DNA of 7,363 nucleotides from Legionellales bacterium (GCA_013215905.1 JABSQI010000080.1:1-7363); one strand, 5' to 3'; positions 1 to 6,907 are shown, numbered from the stretch's first letter. Notes: generated by a model not told the origin, from the sequence alone. Numbers and translations are program-made.

Positions 1-1
1 T

Positions 2-949
2 GAGATGGGTTATTCAAGCGATCGATTTCCTAATCCTTGTAGCTGATTTGGGATTTTTACTAAAGAGACAGATAATTCCAGGTTTTATCTAAAACAAGGC
101 TTTCTTACTCTTGGAAACTTAAATAAAATGCCAGTGTATATTACTGCTGGTCAGATTTATGTCCCATTTGGAACCAAATCTACTGACACGGTTACAGGAC
201 CTTTAACTGGTAATTTAACTGATACTAAGCAACGCGCATTATTGATAGGATTTAAGCATGGAAATGATATGCTTAATTATAATGCTGCTGTGTATGGCTT
301 TAATAGTAGTTATAGGAATGATAAGCACGATGGTGGTGCTAAAGTAGGAATTAATTTTTCTAAATCAGGTTTTTCTGCTTCAGCGTCTGGAGGAATTATA
401 TCCAATGTGTTTGAATCAGAAGTATTTCAAAATAGTGGAGACGAATTTGTCGGTTTTGCTTTATATGACAGAGTAAAAGCTGCTGATAAAAAACCTCAAG
501 TTAGAAGAGTAGGGCTTACAGCTTTTGCAAAGATTGGTTATAAAAATATTACTTTAAAAGGAGAATATTTTACAGTTTCTTCTGCATTACCAAAAAAATT
601 CTTTGTTTCTGGTAAAGATGGTAAAGTTAAGCCAAAAGCTTTTTATGCTGAAATGAGTTCAGAGCATAAGCTACATTCAGTGCCAACTTTGTTTGCTATA
701 GGATATGGTCAAACATCTCAAGCTCAAGTAATAGAACAAGATAAACGCAAAATGTATGCTTCCGTTATCATAGAGCCTATTAAATCTACTTTACTGGGTG
801 TTGAGTTTTCAAGAGCTCAAGACTACTCTACAAAATCATCAGTTAAGACATGGGGGTATGACGAGGATAATGGAGGTGCCTTGACCGAAGTTACTGGTAC
901 TGGAAAATGGAAAAATTCTATCACGATGTTCTTTGGGTATTTCTTCTAA
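2..949 (+). pseudogene. LbtU-family siderophore porin, 5' partial, interrupted by in-frame TGA
   Basis: This is the 3' part of an outer-membrane beta-barrel gene that enters from the left edge. The frame read from base 2 gives EMGYSSDRFPNPCS, a TGA stop at 44-46, then about 300 open codons to the TAA at 947-949. The segment just before the ATG at 128 (SRFYLKQGFLTLGNLNK) and just after it (MPVYITAGQIYVPFG) reads as one continuous porin motif, so 128 is probably not the true start: it lies inside the barrel and would lack a signal peptide. The rest alternates short amphipathic strands with polar loops and ends in FFGYFF, the terminal phenylalanine typical of BAM-inserted barrels. LbtU proteins import legiobactin-type siderophores in Legionella, and relatives occur in Francisella and Coxiella. 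Family assignment is by recognised motif pattern. The TGA suggests a recent nonsense mutation; a sequencing error is the alternative. The downstream neighbour, nth, is convergent. Confidence 0.68.
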
Positions 950-957
950 GATTGTAT

Positions 958-986
958 CAAGAAGTAGGGGTTTCCCCTACTTCTTG
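958..986. terminator. Hairpin between convergent porin and nth genes
   Basis: Arms at 958-970 (caagaagtagggg) and 974-986 (cccctacttcttg) pair perfectly over 13 bp around a 3-base TTT loop. The hairpin starts 9 bases after the porin stop and covers the last codons and the TAG stop (979-977) of nth on the other strand, so it is placed to end transcription in both directions. Neither flank has a clean T-tract (GTATTGTTTA follows on the plus strand), so it is a weaker intrinsic terminator than the stem alone suggests. It could instead protect the 3' ends of the mRNAs. Confidence 0.7.
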
Positions 987-1615
987 TATTGTTTATTGAT
1001 GTAGTATTTACAGTTATTTCTTAAAAAACACTCATCACATTTGGGATTTCTAGCTTTGCAAATATACCTTCCATGCAAAATTAACCAGTGATGGGCATTT
1101 AGTAAAAATTTTTTGGGTATTATTTTTAATAATTGTAACTCGATCTCTAGAGGGGTTTTGCCTTCTGCTATACCTAATCTATTAGATACCCTAAAAATGT
1201 GTGTATCTACAGCTATAGTAGGTTTACCAAATGCAGTATTTAATATAACATTAGCAGTTTTTCGACCTACCCCAGGTAGTTCCTCTAGCTTGCTTCTTGT
1301 TTTAGGTATTTTACTGTCGTATTTATCAATTAGAATTTTGCATAATGAAATTATGTTTTTCGCTTTAGTGTTATATAGCCCAATAGATTGAATATAAGAT
1401 TTAAGTTTATTTTCTCCTAAACTATAAATTTTATCTGGAGTATTATGTTCATTAAAAAGCTTCATTGTAGCCTTATTTACGCTTTGATCGGTAGCCTGAG
1501 CTGATAAAACAACGGCTATAAGTAATTCAAAGTTGGTGGAATATATAAGCTCGGTGGTAGGTGAGGGATTATTACTTTGAAATTTTTCAAAAATACTATT
1601 GATGTTCCTGTTCAT
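977..1615 (-). CDS. nth: Endonuclease III (DNA glycosylase/AP lyase)
   Basis: This 212-residue protein is a bifunctional base-excision-repair enzyme that removes oxidised pyrimidines and nicks the abasic site. The length matches Escherichia coli Nth (211). Visible signatures are the N-terminal helical core with VLSAQATDQSVNK (about 36-48), the helix-hairpin-helix LPGVGRKTAN (113-122) with catalytic Lys119, and VDTHI (136-140) with catalytic Asp137. The C-terminal cluster loop is C186-X6-C193-X2-C196-X5-C202, exactly the spacing that holds the [4Fe-4S] cluster. All key residues are present, so the gene looks functional. Its ATG lies 4 bases after the rsxB stop, which puts it last in the metG-rsxB-nth cluster. 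No Shine-Dalgarno is visible, so translation may depend on ribosomes finishing rsxB. The last codons lie inside the convergent hairpin. Confidence 0.97.
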   Translation of the reverse strand: MNRNINSIFEKFQSNNPSPTTELIYSTNFELLIAVVLSAQATDQSVNKATMKLFNEHNTPDKIYSLGENKLKSYIQSIGLYNTKAKNIISLCKILIDKYDSKIPKTRSKLEELPGVGRKTANVILNTAFGKPTIAVDTHIFRVSNRLGIAEGKTPLEIELQLLKIIPKKFLLNAHHWLILHGRYICKARNPKCDECFLRNNCKYYINKQYKK

Positions 1616-1619
1616 AATA

Positions 1620-2177
1620 TTATTTTTTAAGCAAATTTTGGATATATTGTTGTTTTTGTTTTACTATATTCTTGTCTTTATTGCTTATCATTGTGAAGTT
1701 ATTATCTATTTTTCCTATTCTTTTTTGCTTAGCATAATATCGTTTTTTGGCGATTATAGGCGAGTAGTAAATATCCTCATTGGTTTTTTCTATACAATCT
1801 ACTGGACATGCGGGAATGCATAAATTACATCCTGTACATTCCTTTTTAATAACAGTATGCATTTTTTTTGCTGCGCCTATTATTGCATCAACTGGACATG
1901 CTTTAATACATTTAGTGCAGCCAATGCAATCTTTTTCACGAACTTTCACAATTGTATATTGTTTAGAATTTTTGCTTATTTTGTCAAGATAAGGTTCAGA
2001 ATCACGCTGAAGAATGCTAGCTATGTCTTTTAATGTTTTTATTCCCCCTGGAACACATCTATCAATACGATCTCCTCTTATGATGGCTTTTGCGTATGAT
2101 AGGCAATCTTGGTAAGTGCATTCTTGACACTGAGTTTGTGGTAAAATGTTATCAATTTCAGTTAAAGTATCTTTCAT
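1620..2177 (-). CDS. rsxB: RnfB/RsxB-type iron-sulphur electron-transfer protein
   Basis: This 185-residue protein carries three predicted [4Fe-4S] clusters. The N-terminal RnfB-type domain has C17-X2-C20-X4-C25 and C41 in the LPQTQCQECTYQDC and CVPGG context. Two ferredoxin motifs follow: C84IGCTKCIKAC94P and C114TGCNLCIPAC124P. In the Rnf/Rsx complex this subunit passes electrons between NAD(P)H-linked and membrane subunits, and in E. coli the complex keeps SoxR reduced. Here the membrane-anchoring hydrophobic N-terminus of canonical RnfB is missing, and no other rnf/rsx subunit is in the window. The product is therefore probably a soluble, stand-alone version; its partner is unknown. A Lys-rich tail (about 140-185) replaces the usual C-terminus. 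The ATG overlaps the ancestral metG stop as TAATG, and nth follows after 4 bases. All cluster cysteines are intact. Confidence 0.9.
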   Translation of the reverse strand: MKDTLTEIDNILPQTQCQECTYQDCLSYAKAIIRGDRIDRCVPGGIKTLKDIASILQRDSEPYLDKISKNSKQYTIVKVREKDCIGCTKCIKACPVDAIIGAAKKMHTVIKKECTGCNLCIPACPVDCIEKTNEDIYYSPIIAKKRYYAKQKRIGKIDNNFTMISNKDKNIVKQKQQYIQNLLKK

Positions 2178-4158
2178 TACTGAACTAGCATTCCTGGAGT
2201 AGCTCCGTTGTCTGGGGAGAGCATATAGATATTTTCTTTGTTAGATGCCATTAATACCATCCCTTCTGAGATCCCAAAACGCATTTTTCGGGGTTTGAGA
2301 TTAGCAACTAACACAGTTAATCTACCTTCAATATCTTTTGGATCAAATGCTTATATAATCCCAGCAAAGACTTGTCTTGGCCTATCTTCTCCAACATCCA
2401 GCTCTAGTCTTAAAAGAGAATCAGCTCCATCTATATGAGAGGCAGAAATAATTTTTGCAACTTTAAGCTCGATTTTTTTGAACTCTTCAATAGTAATATG
2501 GTTATTTTCTATTTCTGGTGTTTTTGGTTCCATAATGCTTTCCTGTATTTTTTTTAATTGGACCTCCTCTATTCTTTTTGTGATAGGGCTGAATTTGTTA
2601 ATTGTGTGTGATAGCAAAGGTTGTTTTGTGTCTTCCCAAGTTAATTTATTAACATTTAGGAAATTTTCTATAGCTAAAGCAATATTAGGAATGACAGGTT
2701 TTAAGTATACTGTGAGTATTTTAAATAAATTAATACCCATAGAACAAATATCTTGAACTATTTGATTTTCTTCTTCTTTAATTAGTTTCCATGGTTTATG
2801 TTGATCAATGTACTTGTTTGTTAAATCAGCGCACTCTGTAATAATCCGGATAGCTTTGGCAAACTCTCTTTGTTCATATAATAAAGCTATCTGATCTGAT
2901 TTTTGTGAAATAGTATTAAATAATTCTTGATCGTGTAATGTACTGGAAAGTTGATTGTTAAAATGTTTTTCTAAAAAACCGCTACATCTACTAGCAATAT
3001 TTGTAAACTTACCAACTAGATCAGCATTTACTCTCAACATGTAATCTTTGAAATTAAAATCTATATCTTCAACCTTATTAGACAATTTGGCCGCGAAATA
3101 GTATCTCAAATGTTCAGGATCCAGATAGTTTAAATATTGTCTTGCAGTGATAAAATTATTACGAGATTTGGACATCTTATTGCCGTTAATGGTTAAGAAA
3201 CCATGGGCAAATATTGAGGTAGGAGTACGGTAATTGCATGCTTTTAATATAGCTGGCCAAAATAGGGCATGAAAATAGATAATATCTTTACCAATGAAAT
3301 GGTAAAACTCATAGTTACTATTTTCCTGTAAAACCTCTTCTAATTCTAATTCAGAATTTTGATCTGTGTAGTTTAATATACTTGCAAGATAGCCAATAGG
3401 TGCATCAAGCCAAACGTAAAAATATTTGTTAGGATAATTTGGAATTTTAAAACCAAAGTAAGGATGATCTCTTGAGATATTCCAATCTTTGAGATCTTTT
3501 TTAAACCACTCTAATAATTTATTTTTTACTTCTGGCTGTACGGAATGTTTATTTAGCCATTCTTCTAGAGATTTTTTATATTTATTGAGATTAAAAAATA
3601 AATGTTTAGAGCTCTTTGTTATTGGAGTTGTCTGACTTAAAATAGATATAGGATCTTGTAGTTCAGTTGGTGAATATGTTGCTCCACAATTTTCACAGTT
3701 ATCTCCGTATTGGTTTTTTGCATTACATTTTGGACATGTTCCTTTAACGTATCGATCTGGTAAAAATATATTTTTACTTCTGTCAAATGCCTGTTCTATA
3801 TTTTTTGAAATTATATCTCCGTTTTTTTCTAATTTCTCAAAAATAGTATCAGCTAGTTTTTTATTTTCTTTAGAATGAGTTGTGTAGTAATTAGCAAATT
3901 CTATGTTAAATTTTGCAAAATCTTCAATATGCTCTTGTTGGATTGGCTTAATAAATTCTTCAGGTTTTTGATTTTGTTGGGATGCTTTTAACATAATAGG
4001 TGTGCCATGAGCATCATCAGCACAGAAATACCAACACTTGTTACCCATTAAATTTTGGAATCTAGCCCAGATATCTGTTTGAATGGCTTCTAAAATATGC
4101 CCATATGTAGCGAGCCATTTGCATATGGCAAAGCGCTTGTAACTATAATTTTACGCAT
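2177..4158 (-). pseudogene. metG: Methionyl-tRNA synthetase with frameshift and nonsense codon
   Basis: MetG charges tRNA-Met in the cytoplasm. The start is the ATG at 4158, giving MRKIIVTSALPYANGSLHMG, then a one-base deletion at 4099/4098. Adding one C restores HMGHILEAIQTDIWARFQ and joins the long open frame (4048-2351). That frame carries the CADDAHGTP region, the zinc knuckle (C142, C145, C155, C158 in restored numbering), the YVWLDAPIGY region and KMSKS (3178-3164). The deletion falls in the codon for the last His of the HIGH motif, so unrepaired reading stops after 22 residues. A second lesion is TAA at 2353-2351, restored codon 603, inside the C-terminal tRNA-binding domain. The same frame then continues through [18 protein letters not shown] to a TAA at 2179-2177. 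Restored length is 660 residues, against 677 in E. coli. A protein begun at 4048 would lack the ATP-binding HIGH motif. Sequence error is the main alternative to a true pseudogene. Confidence 0.93.
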
Positions 4159-4187
4159 AGATTAAATATTGGTTAATATATTTCACT

Positions 4188-4224
4188 ATTGTATAACATA
4201 TTTCATGCATTAATCTAGCATGAA
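4188..4224 (-). promoter_or_regulatory. Possible metG promoter -10 and upstream dyad
   Basis: On the minus strand TACAAT (4193-4188) is a 5/6 match to a -10 box, about 30 bases before the metG ATG. No convincing -35 lies 16-18 bases further up. That upstream place is taken by an inverted repeat, TTCATGC (4202-4208) and GCATGAA (4218-4224), with a 9-base spacer. A dyad overlapping the -35 region could be an operator that explains the weak -35, but no regulator is identified and chance is possible in such AT-rich sequence. Confidence 0.25.
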
Positions 4225-4760
4225 GTGTATTTCCTTTAGTAATTTGTCTACCAACGCTAGTATTAGATATTACAAAAATTAAAAGATAGCTTTTTATCAG
4301 AGGATTATGCTTTGATTGTTAGTAGTGTTTTTATTAATATATTGGTATTTTATTTTGAACAAACTTACATCATTAGCACTAGCACTTAAAGTACCATACA
4401 ATACAAAAAATATCCTGCGGATTTATTAATGGAGGAGTTATCAATCACTTTGAGTTTTTTTCATTCTCTAGGAAAAATGCTAAAACAAAAATTAGATTCT
4501 TAAAAACTATATGACTGCTCTTGACTTATTAATTCCTTTTGAATATCATGAATTTGCAATATATATTGTATCTGTATCAATATATTGATAGATGCTTTAA
4601 CAATGATGTCAACTAGGATGTTTGCTTAAATTATAAATTTTAAGTAATAAGTTGGTACAAATAGAGCTAATCTTCGCTTACATATTTCTGCTTTTAGTGC
4701 CTTAACTAAAGCATATTTTATATTGCGAATCATGGGGTAATAAGTTGTAACTTGACAATT

Positions 4761-4800
4761 ATTGGCAATCGATAATTTTTTAAATTATCGGATTGCCAAT
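4761..4800. repeat. Long near-perfect palindrome
   Basis: The arm attggcaatcgataattt (4761-4778) pairs with aaattatcggattgccaat (4782-4800) around a TTT loop, with one unpaired base. This gives an 18-bp stem, far stronger than anything around it. Neither side has a run of T, so a classic intrinsic terminator is not supported on either strand. It could be a mobile palindromic repeat, a protein-binding dyad (the outer attggcaatc and gattgccaat are 20 bases apart), or an RNA structure. It lies about 165 bases before the secreted-protein gene. Confidence 0.75.
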
Positions 4801-4832
4801 TAAGTTTGGTTATTTCTGTCATAGAGTTCTAT

Positions 4833-4860
4833 TATAATTTGCCAAACCTAACATGGTAGG
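4833..4860 (+). promoter_or_regulatory. Possible promoter -10 and small dyad before the secreted-protein gene
   Basis: A perfect TATAAT lies at 4833-4838, but the matching -35 place (4810-4815, TTATTT) is poor. Just downstream is an imperfect palindrome, cctaacatggtagg (4847-4860; 6 of 7 pairs match), which would fall near the transcription start and could be an operator. The leader to the preferred ATG at 4965 would be about 120 bases. Short AT-rich motifs of this kind are common by chance here. Confidence 0.2.
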
Positions 4861-4964
4861 TATTAATCTTTTATTCTGCTTGATAATTTATAACATGCGC
4901 TTACAGTTTTTGTAACATATGTACTATGGTTGTTCTAAGTGCGCGTACTAAAGTTATATACTGT

Positions 4965-5423
4965 ATGAAGATTATAAAAAACTTATTATTTGTGTTTTTA
5001 ATAACTATTGTTCATTGCTCTTTATCTATGAAGGTAGTTGTTACGAATGAAACTAAAAAGAAAATTGCAAGTTATACCTTAATGGTGTACGAATTTGAAG
5101 ATAATTTCAGGTTTAATGTTACTGACCAGGACTTTCTTGCTGGTGCTAGTTCTACTTATAATATAGGGATCTCCTCTCGTTTAATTTACTATTTTGGTTT
5201 GATAATACATTTTAAAGATCAGGATCAAGATAATTATAGTAGTAATAAAGTGGTTATACAGCTCAAATCTTATAGAAAGCTATTTGATGATGATACTGTA
5301 AATATAAGTATTTCTGATGAAGAAACAATTGATGTGAATTTAGAAATAGTTGCTAGTTCTGTAAATCAGCTTACCCTGAAAGACCATATTTTACCTCCAC
5401 TGATGAATTTAACTCTAATTTAA
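4965..5423 (+). CDS. Small predicted secreted protein, family unknown
   Basis: The preferred start is the ATG at 4965 (152 residues). It gives a textbook signal peptide: basic MKIIK, hydrophobic NLLFVFLITIVHC, and a likely signal-peptidase I site after SLS (residue 21). The frame is open back to an ATG at 4926, but that adds 13 residues (MVVLSARTKVIYC) that would mask the signal. The Cys18 context (IVHC) does not fit a lipobox. The mature part, about 131 residues, has no cysteine. It alternates hydrophobic and polar residues in a beta-strand-like way (KVVVTNETKKKIASYTLMVY, YYFGLIIHF, KVVIQLKSY, VNISISDEETIDVNLEIVAS) with an acidic patch KDQDQD in the middle. I do not recognise the family; a small beta-sandwich periplasmic or exported protein is an inference from the pattern. 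No good Shine-Dalgarno is seen. The gene is intact among damaged neighbours, and ampG follows on the same strand after 197 bases. Confidence 0.72.
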   Translation: MKIIKNLLFVFLITIVHCSLSMKVVVTNETKKKIASYTLMVYEFEDNFRFNVTDQDFLAGASSTYNIGISSRLIYYFGLIIHFKDQDQDNYSSNKVVIQLKSYRKLFDDDTVNISISDEETIDVNLEIVASSVNQLTLKDHILPPLMNLTLI

Positions 5424-5492
5424 TATCCTAAATACATTCAAATAGTTACCTTGTAAGTATCTACCATATTAGTTGAACAATATGAGAAAAAC

Positions 5493-5544
5493 TTGACAAA
5501 TGTGAATAAAAAGTACAAAATGTTAATCAGTAGCAGCTTATAAT
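5493..5544 (+). promoter_or_regulatory. Candidate promoter elements for ampG
   Basis: Two partial promoters are visible in the 197-base gap before ampG. TTGACA (5493-5498) is a perfect -35, followed after 15 bases by TACAAA (5514-5519), a 4/6 -10. A perfect TATAAT lies at 5539-5544 without a good -35. Either would give ampG its own transcript with a leader of roughly 70-100 bases. No terminator is visible after the preceding gene, so read-through is also possible. Confidence 0.35.
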
Positions 5545-5611
5545 ATTAGTGGAATTTAGACATTAGTAGTGTTATTTTAGAAGGATGTTTTGTTAATAAA
5601 CTAGCTGTTAT

Positions 5612-5617
5612 TGAGGT
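5612..5617 (+). promoter_or_regulatory. Ribosome binding site that fixes the ampG start
   Basis: TGAGGT at 5612-5617 matches the 16S anti-Shine-Dalgarno region and lies 3 bases before the ATG at 5621. The in-frame TGA at 5612-5614 excludes any earlier start, so this ATG is the first possible one. Confidence 0.55.
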
Positions 5618-5620
5618 TCT

Positions 5621-6907
5621 ATGACAGTTTTCCTACGTCCACATATTCTAGCTATAATGTGCTTAAGCTTTGGTAGCGGTCTATCATTCATGATGCTTAT
5701 CTACGCATTACCTATTTGGTTGAAAGATATTAATTTAAGCGTTGCTAATATTGGTAGCATGTTTTTAATAAGTTTACCTTATAGTTTAAAATTTCTTTGG
5801 GCTCCTATTGTAGATCAATATCGGATCCCTGTACTTGGGAATCTATTGGGTCAAAGAAGATCATGGGCTATAGTTTCACAACTTTTCTTGTTTATTTCTT
5901 TAGTTGGCCTGGCTTTCTCTAATCCTGCAGAAAATATCTATATTACCGCAGTAGTTGCCTTTATCGTTTCTTTTTTTGCAGCAACTCAAGATATTGTTTT
6001 GGATGCATATAGAATTGAACGTTTATCAGATAGTGAACTGGGTCAAGGTGTGGCTCTTTCTGGTGTTGGATTTAAGCTTGGAATGTTAGCAGTAACTTCT
6101 GGAGGGTTATATTTGTCTACTATTTATCCTTGGTCAACAGTATATATAATCATGGCATTATTAGGTTTGATAGGACCATTAATGATTTTATTTGTTAAAG
6201 AACCTGATTGCCATAAAAGAAATTCTTCTTTGGAAGAGCTTTATAAAATCCCTGATTCTAATATCATCATTGGTTATTTTTGGCAGGTGATAAAGTGTTT
6301 TAGTAATATTACTAGGCATAATAATTGGCAATTTATCATTTTATTTATTTTCTTATTTAAAATAAGTGACACTATACCTAATACCATTAGCACTCTATTT
6401 TTTATGGATTTGGGATTTGACAAAGTACAAATAGGTAGCGCAAAGACACTAGGTCTAATGGTTATGATGGTTGGGAGTGTACTTGGTGGCTTATTGATGT
6501 CGAGATTTTCTATAATCCAGGCAATTCTTATTGGTAGTGGATTACAATTTAGCTCACTAATTTTATTATATGGTCTTAGTATTTTTGGATGTGATACTGG
6601 TAATACTAATATATTACTACTGATACAGGTTATCCAGTGTTTAACTTGTGGTGCAGCTAATGTGACATTTGTTACTTATCTTTCAAAATTATGTACGGGC
6701 GGATTTACCGCTACCCAATTTGCAGTGATTTATTCTTTTAGCTCTATGTCGAGAATAGCAATTGCCTCCATTTCGGGATGGACATTAGCTGTTTTAAACT
6801 GGGAGTCATTCTTTTTATATACTATGTTCATTAGTTCATTAGTAGTGTTTCCTATTATTATTTTGAAGAATGGCCTTAAAAAGAACTTAGTTAAAGCAGA
6901 AGCCTAA
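5621..6907 (+). CDS. ampG: AmpG-like muropeptide permease (MFS)
   Basis: This 428-residue inner-membrane transporter has about 12 hydrophobic segments. AmpG imports GlcNAc-anhydroMurNAc peptides from the periplasm for cell-wall recycling. Family marks are YALPIWLKD (29-36), LPYSLKFLWAPIVDQYRIP (52-70) followed by GQRRSWAI (77-84), the hallmark AATQDIVLDAYRIERL (120-135), GVGFKLGML (148-156) and, near the end, GGFTATQFAVIYSFSSMSRI (360-379). It is shorter than E. coli AmpG (491 residues, 14 segments) and resembles the compact 12-segment form known from Rickettsia and other intracellular bacteria. The first segment starts at about residue 8. No frameshift or stop is seen, in contrast to nearby genes. 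Its stop lies 25 bases from the convergent broken gene on the right. Related MFS solute carriers share the fold, so the exact substrate is inferred. Confidence 0.88.
   Translation: MTVFLRPHILAIMCLSFGSGLSFMMLIYALPIWLKDINLSVANIGSMFLISLPYSLKFLWAPIVDQYRIPVLGNLLGQRRSWAIVSQLFLFISLVGLAFSNPAENIYITAVVAFIVSFFAATQDIVLDAYRIERLSDSELGQGVALSGVGFKLGMLAVTSGGLYLSTIYPWSTVYIIMALLGLIGPLMILFVKEPDCHKRNSSLEELYKIPDSNIIIGYFWQVIKCFSNITRHNNWQFIILFIFLFKISDTIPNTISTLFFMDLGFDKVQIGSAKTLGLMVMMVGSVLGGLLMSRFSIIQAILIGSGLQFSSLILLYGLSIFGCDTGNTNILLLIQVIQCLTCGAANVTFVTYLSKLCTGGFTATQFAVIYSFSSMSRIAIASISGWTLAVLNWESFFLYTMFISSLVVFPIIILKNGLKKNLVKAEA

Larger units (their letters stand above)
4159..4925. other. 767-bp region without a confident gene; possible gene remnants
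   Basis: No frame here looks like an intact gene. Three weak traces can be seen. First, on the minus strand, 4422-4297 reads a signal-peptide-like RRIFFVLYGTLSASAND. It can be joined by one frameshift to the open stretch 4318-4151 (ISNTSVGRQITKGNTLHARL), whose stop overlaps the metG start by 8 bases. Second, also on the minus strand, 4733-4500 is a 78-codon frame broken by a single TAA at 4628-4626 (MIRNIKYALVKALKAEICKR, then ANILVDIIVKASINILIQIQ). Third, on the plus strand, two short peptides at 4429-4503 and 4511-4588 lie in different frames (MEELSITLSFFHSLGKMLKQ and MTALDLLIPFEYHEFAIYIV), faintly like the N-terminus of a MarR-type regulator. The second and third overlap antisense, so both cannot be genes throughout. 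None is recognised with confidence; AT-rich sequence can give such frames by chance. Confidence 0.3.

Noticed and set aside
44..46. TGA read as tryptophan or selenocysteine
   Set aside because: Trp is encoded by TGG in the genes checked here (nth, porin), and no selenocysteine-type hairpin follows the TGA. A nonsense mutation or error is simpler.
1113..1391. 92-codon plus-strand reading frame
   Set aside because: It lies antisense to the well-supported nth gene, whose catalytic and cluster residues are all in the minus frame.
1599..1992. Plus-strand reading frames of about 70 codons over rsxB
   Set aside because: They are antisense shadows of the iron-sulphur protein; their hydrophobic look comes from reading the opposite strand of Lys-rich AT-rich coding DNA.
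2238..2756. Plus-strand reading frames over the metG 3' half
   Set aside because: Antisense to conserved MetG sequence, with no independent family motif or ribosome binding site.
4090..4104. Programmed frameshift to rescue metG
   Set aside because: There is no X-XXY-YYZ slippery heptamer in frame. A slip on the short TTTT run would restore the frame but still lose the second His of the HIGH motif, and a second stop lies downstream.
4752..4786. Promoter with a perfect TTGACA at 4752-4757
   Set aside because: The nearest -10-like boxes (GATAAT at 4771, TAAATT at 4781) give spacers of 13 and 23 bases, outside the usable range, and fall inside the palindrome.
4319..6849. TTAGTAGTGTT found three times (4319, 5563, 6839)
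   Set aside because: One copy is inside ampG coding sequence, the flanks differ, and 11-base AT-rich matches are expected at low frequency, so it is not a supported repeat family.
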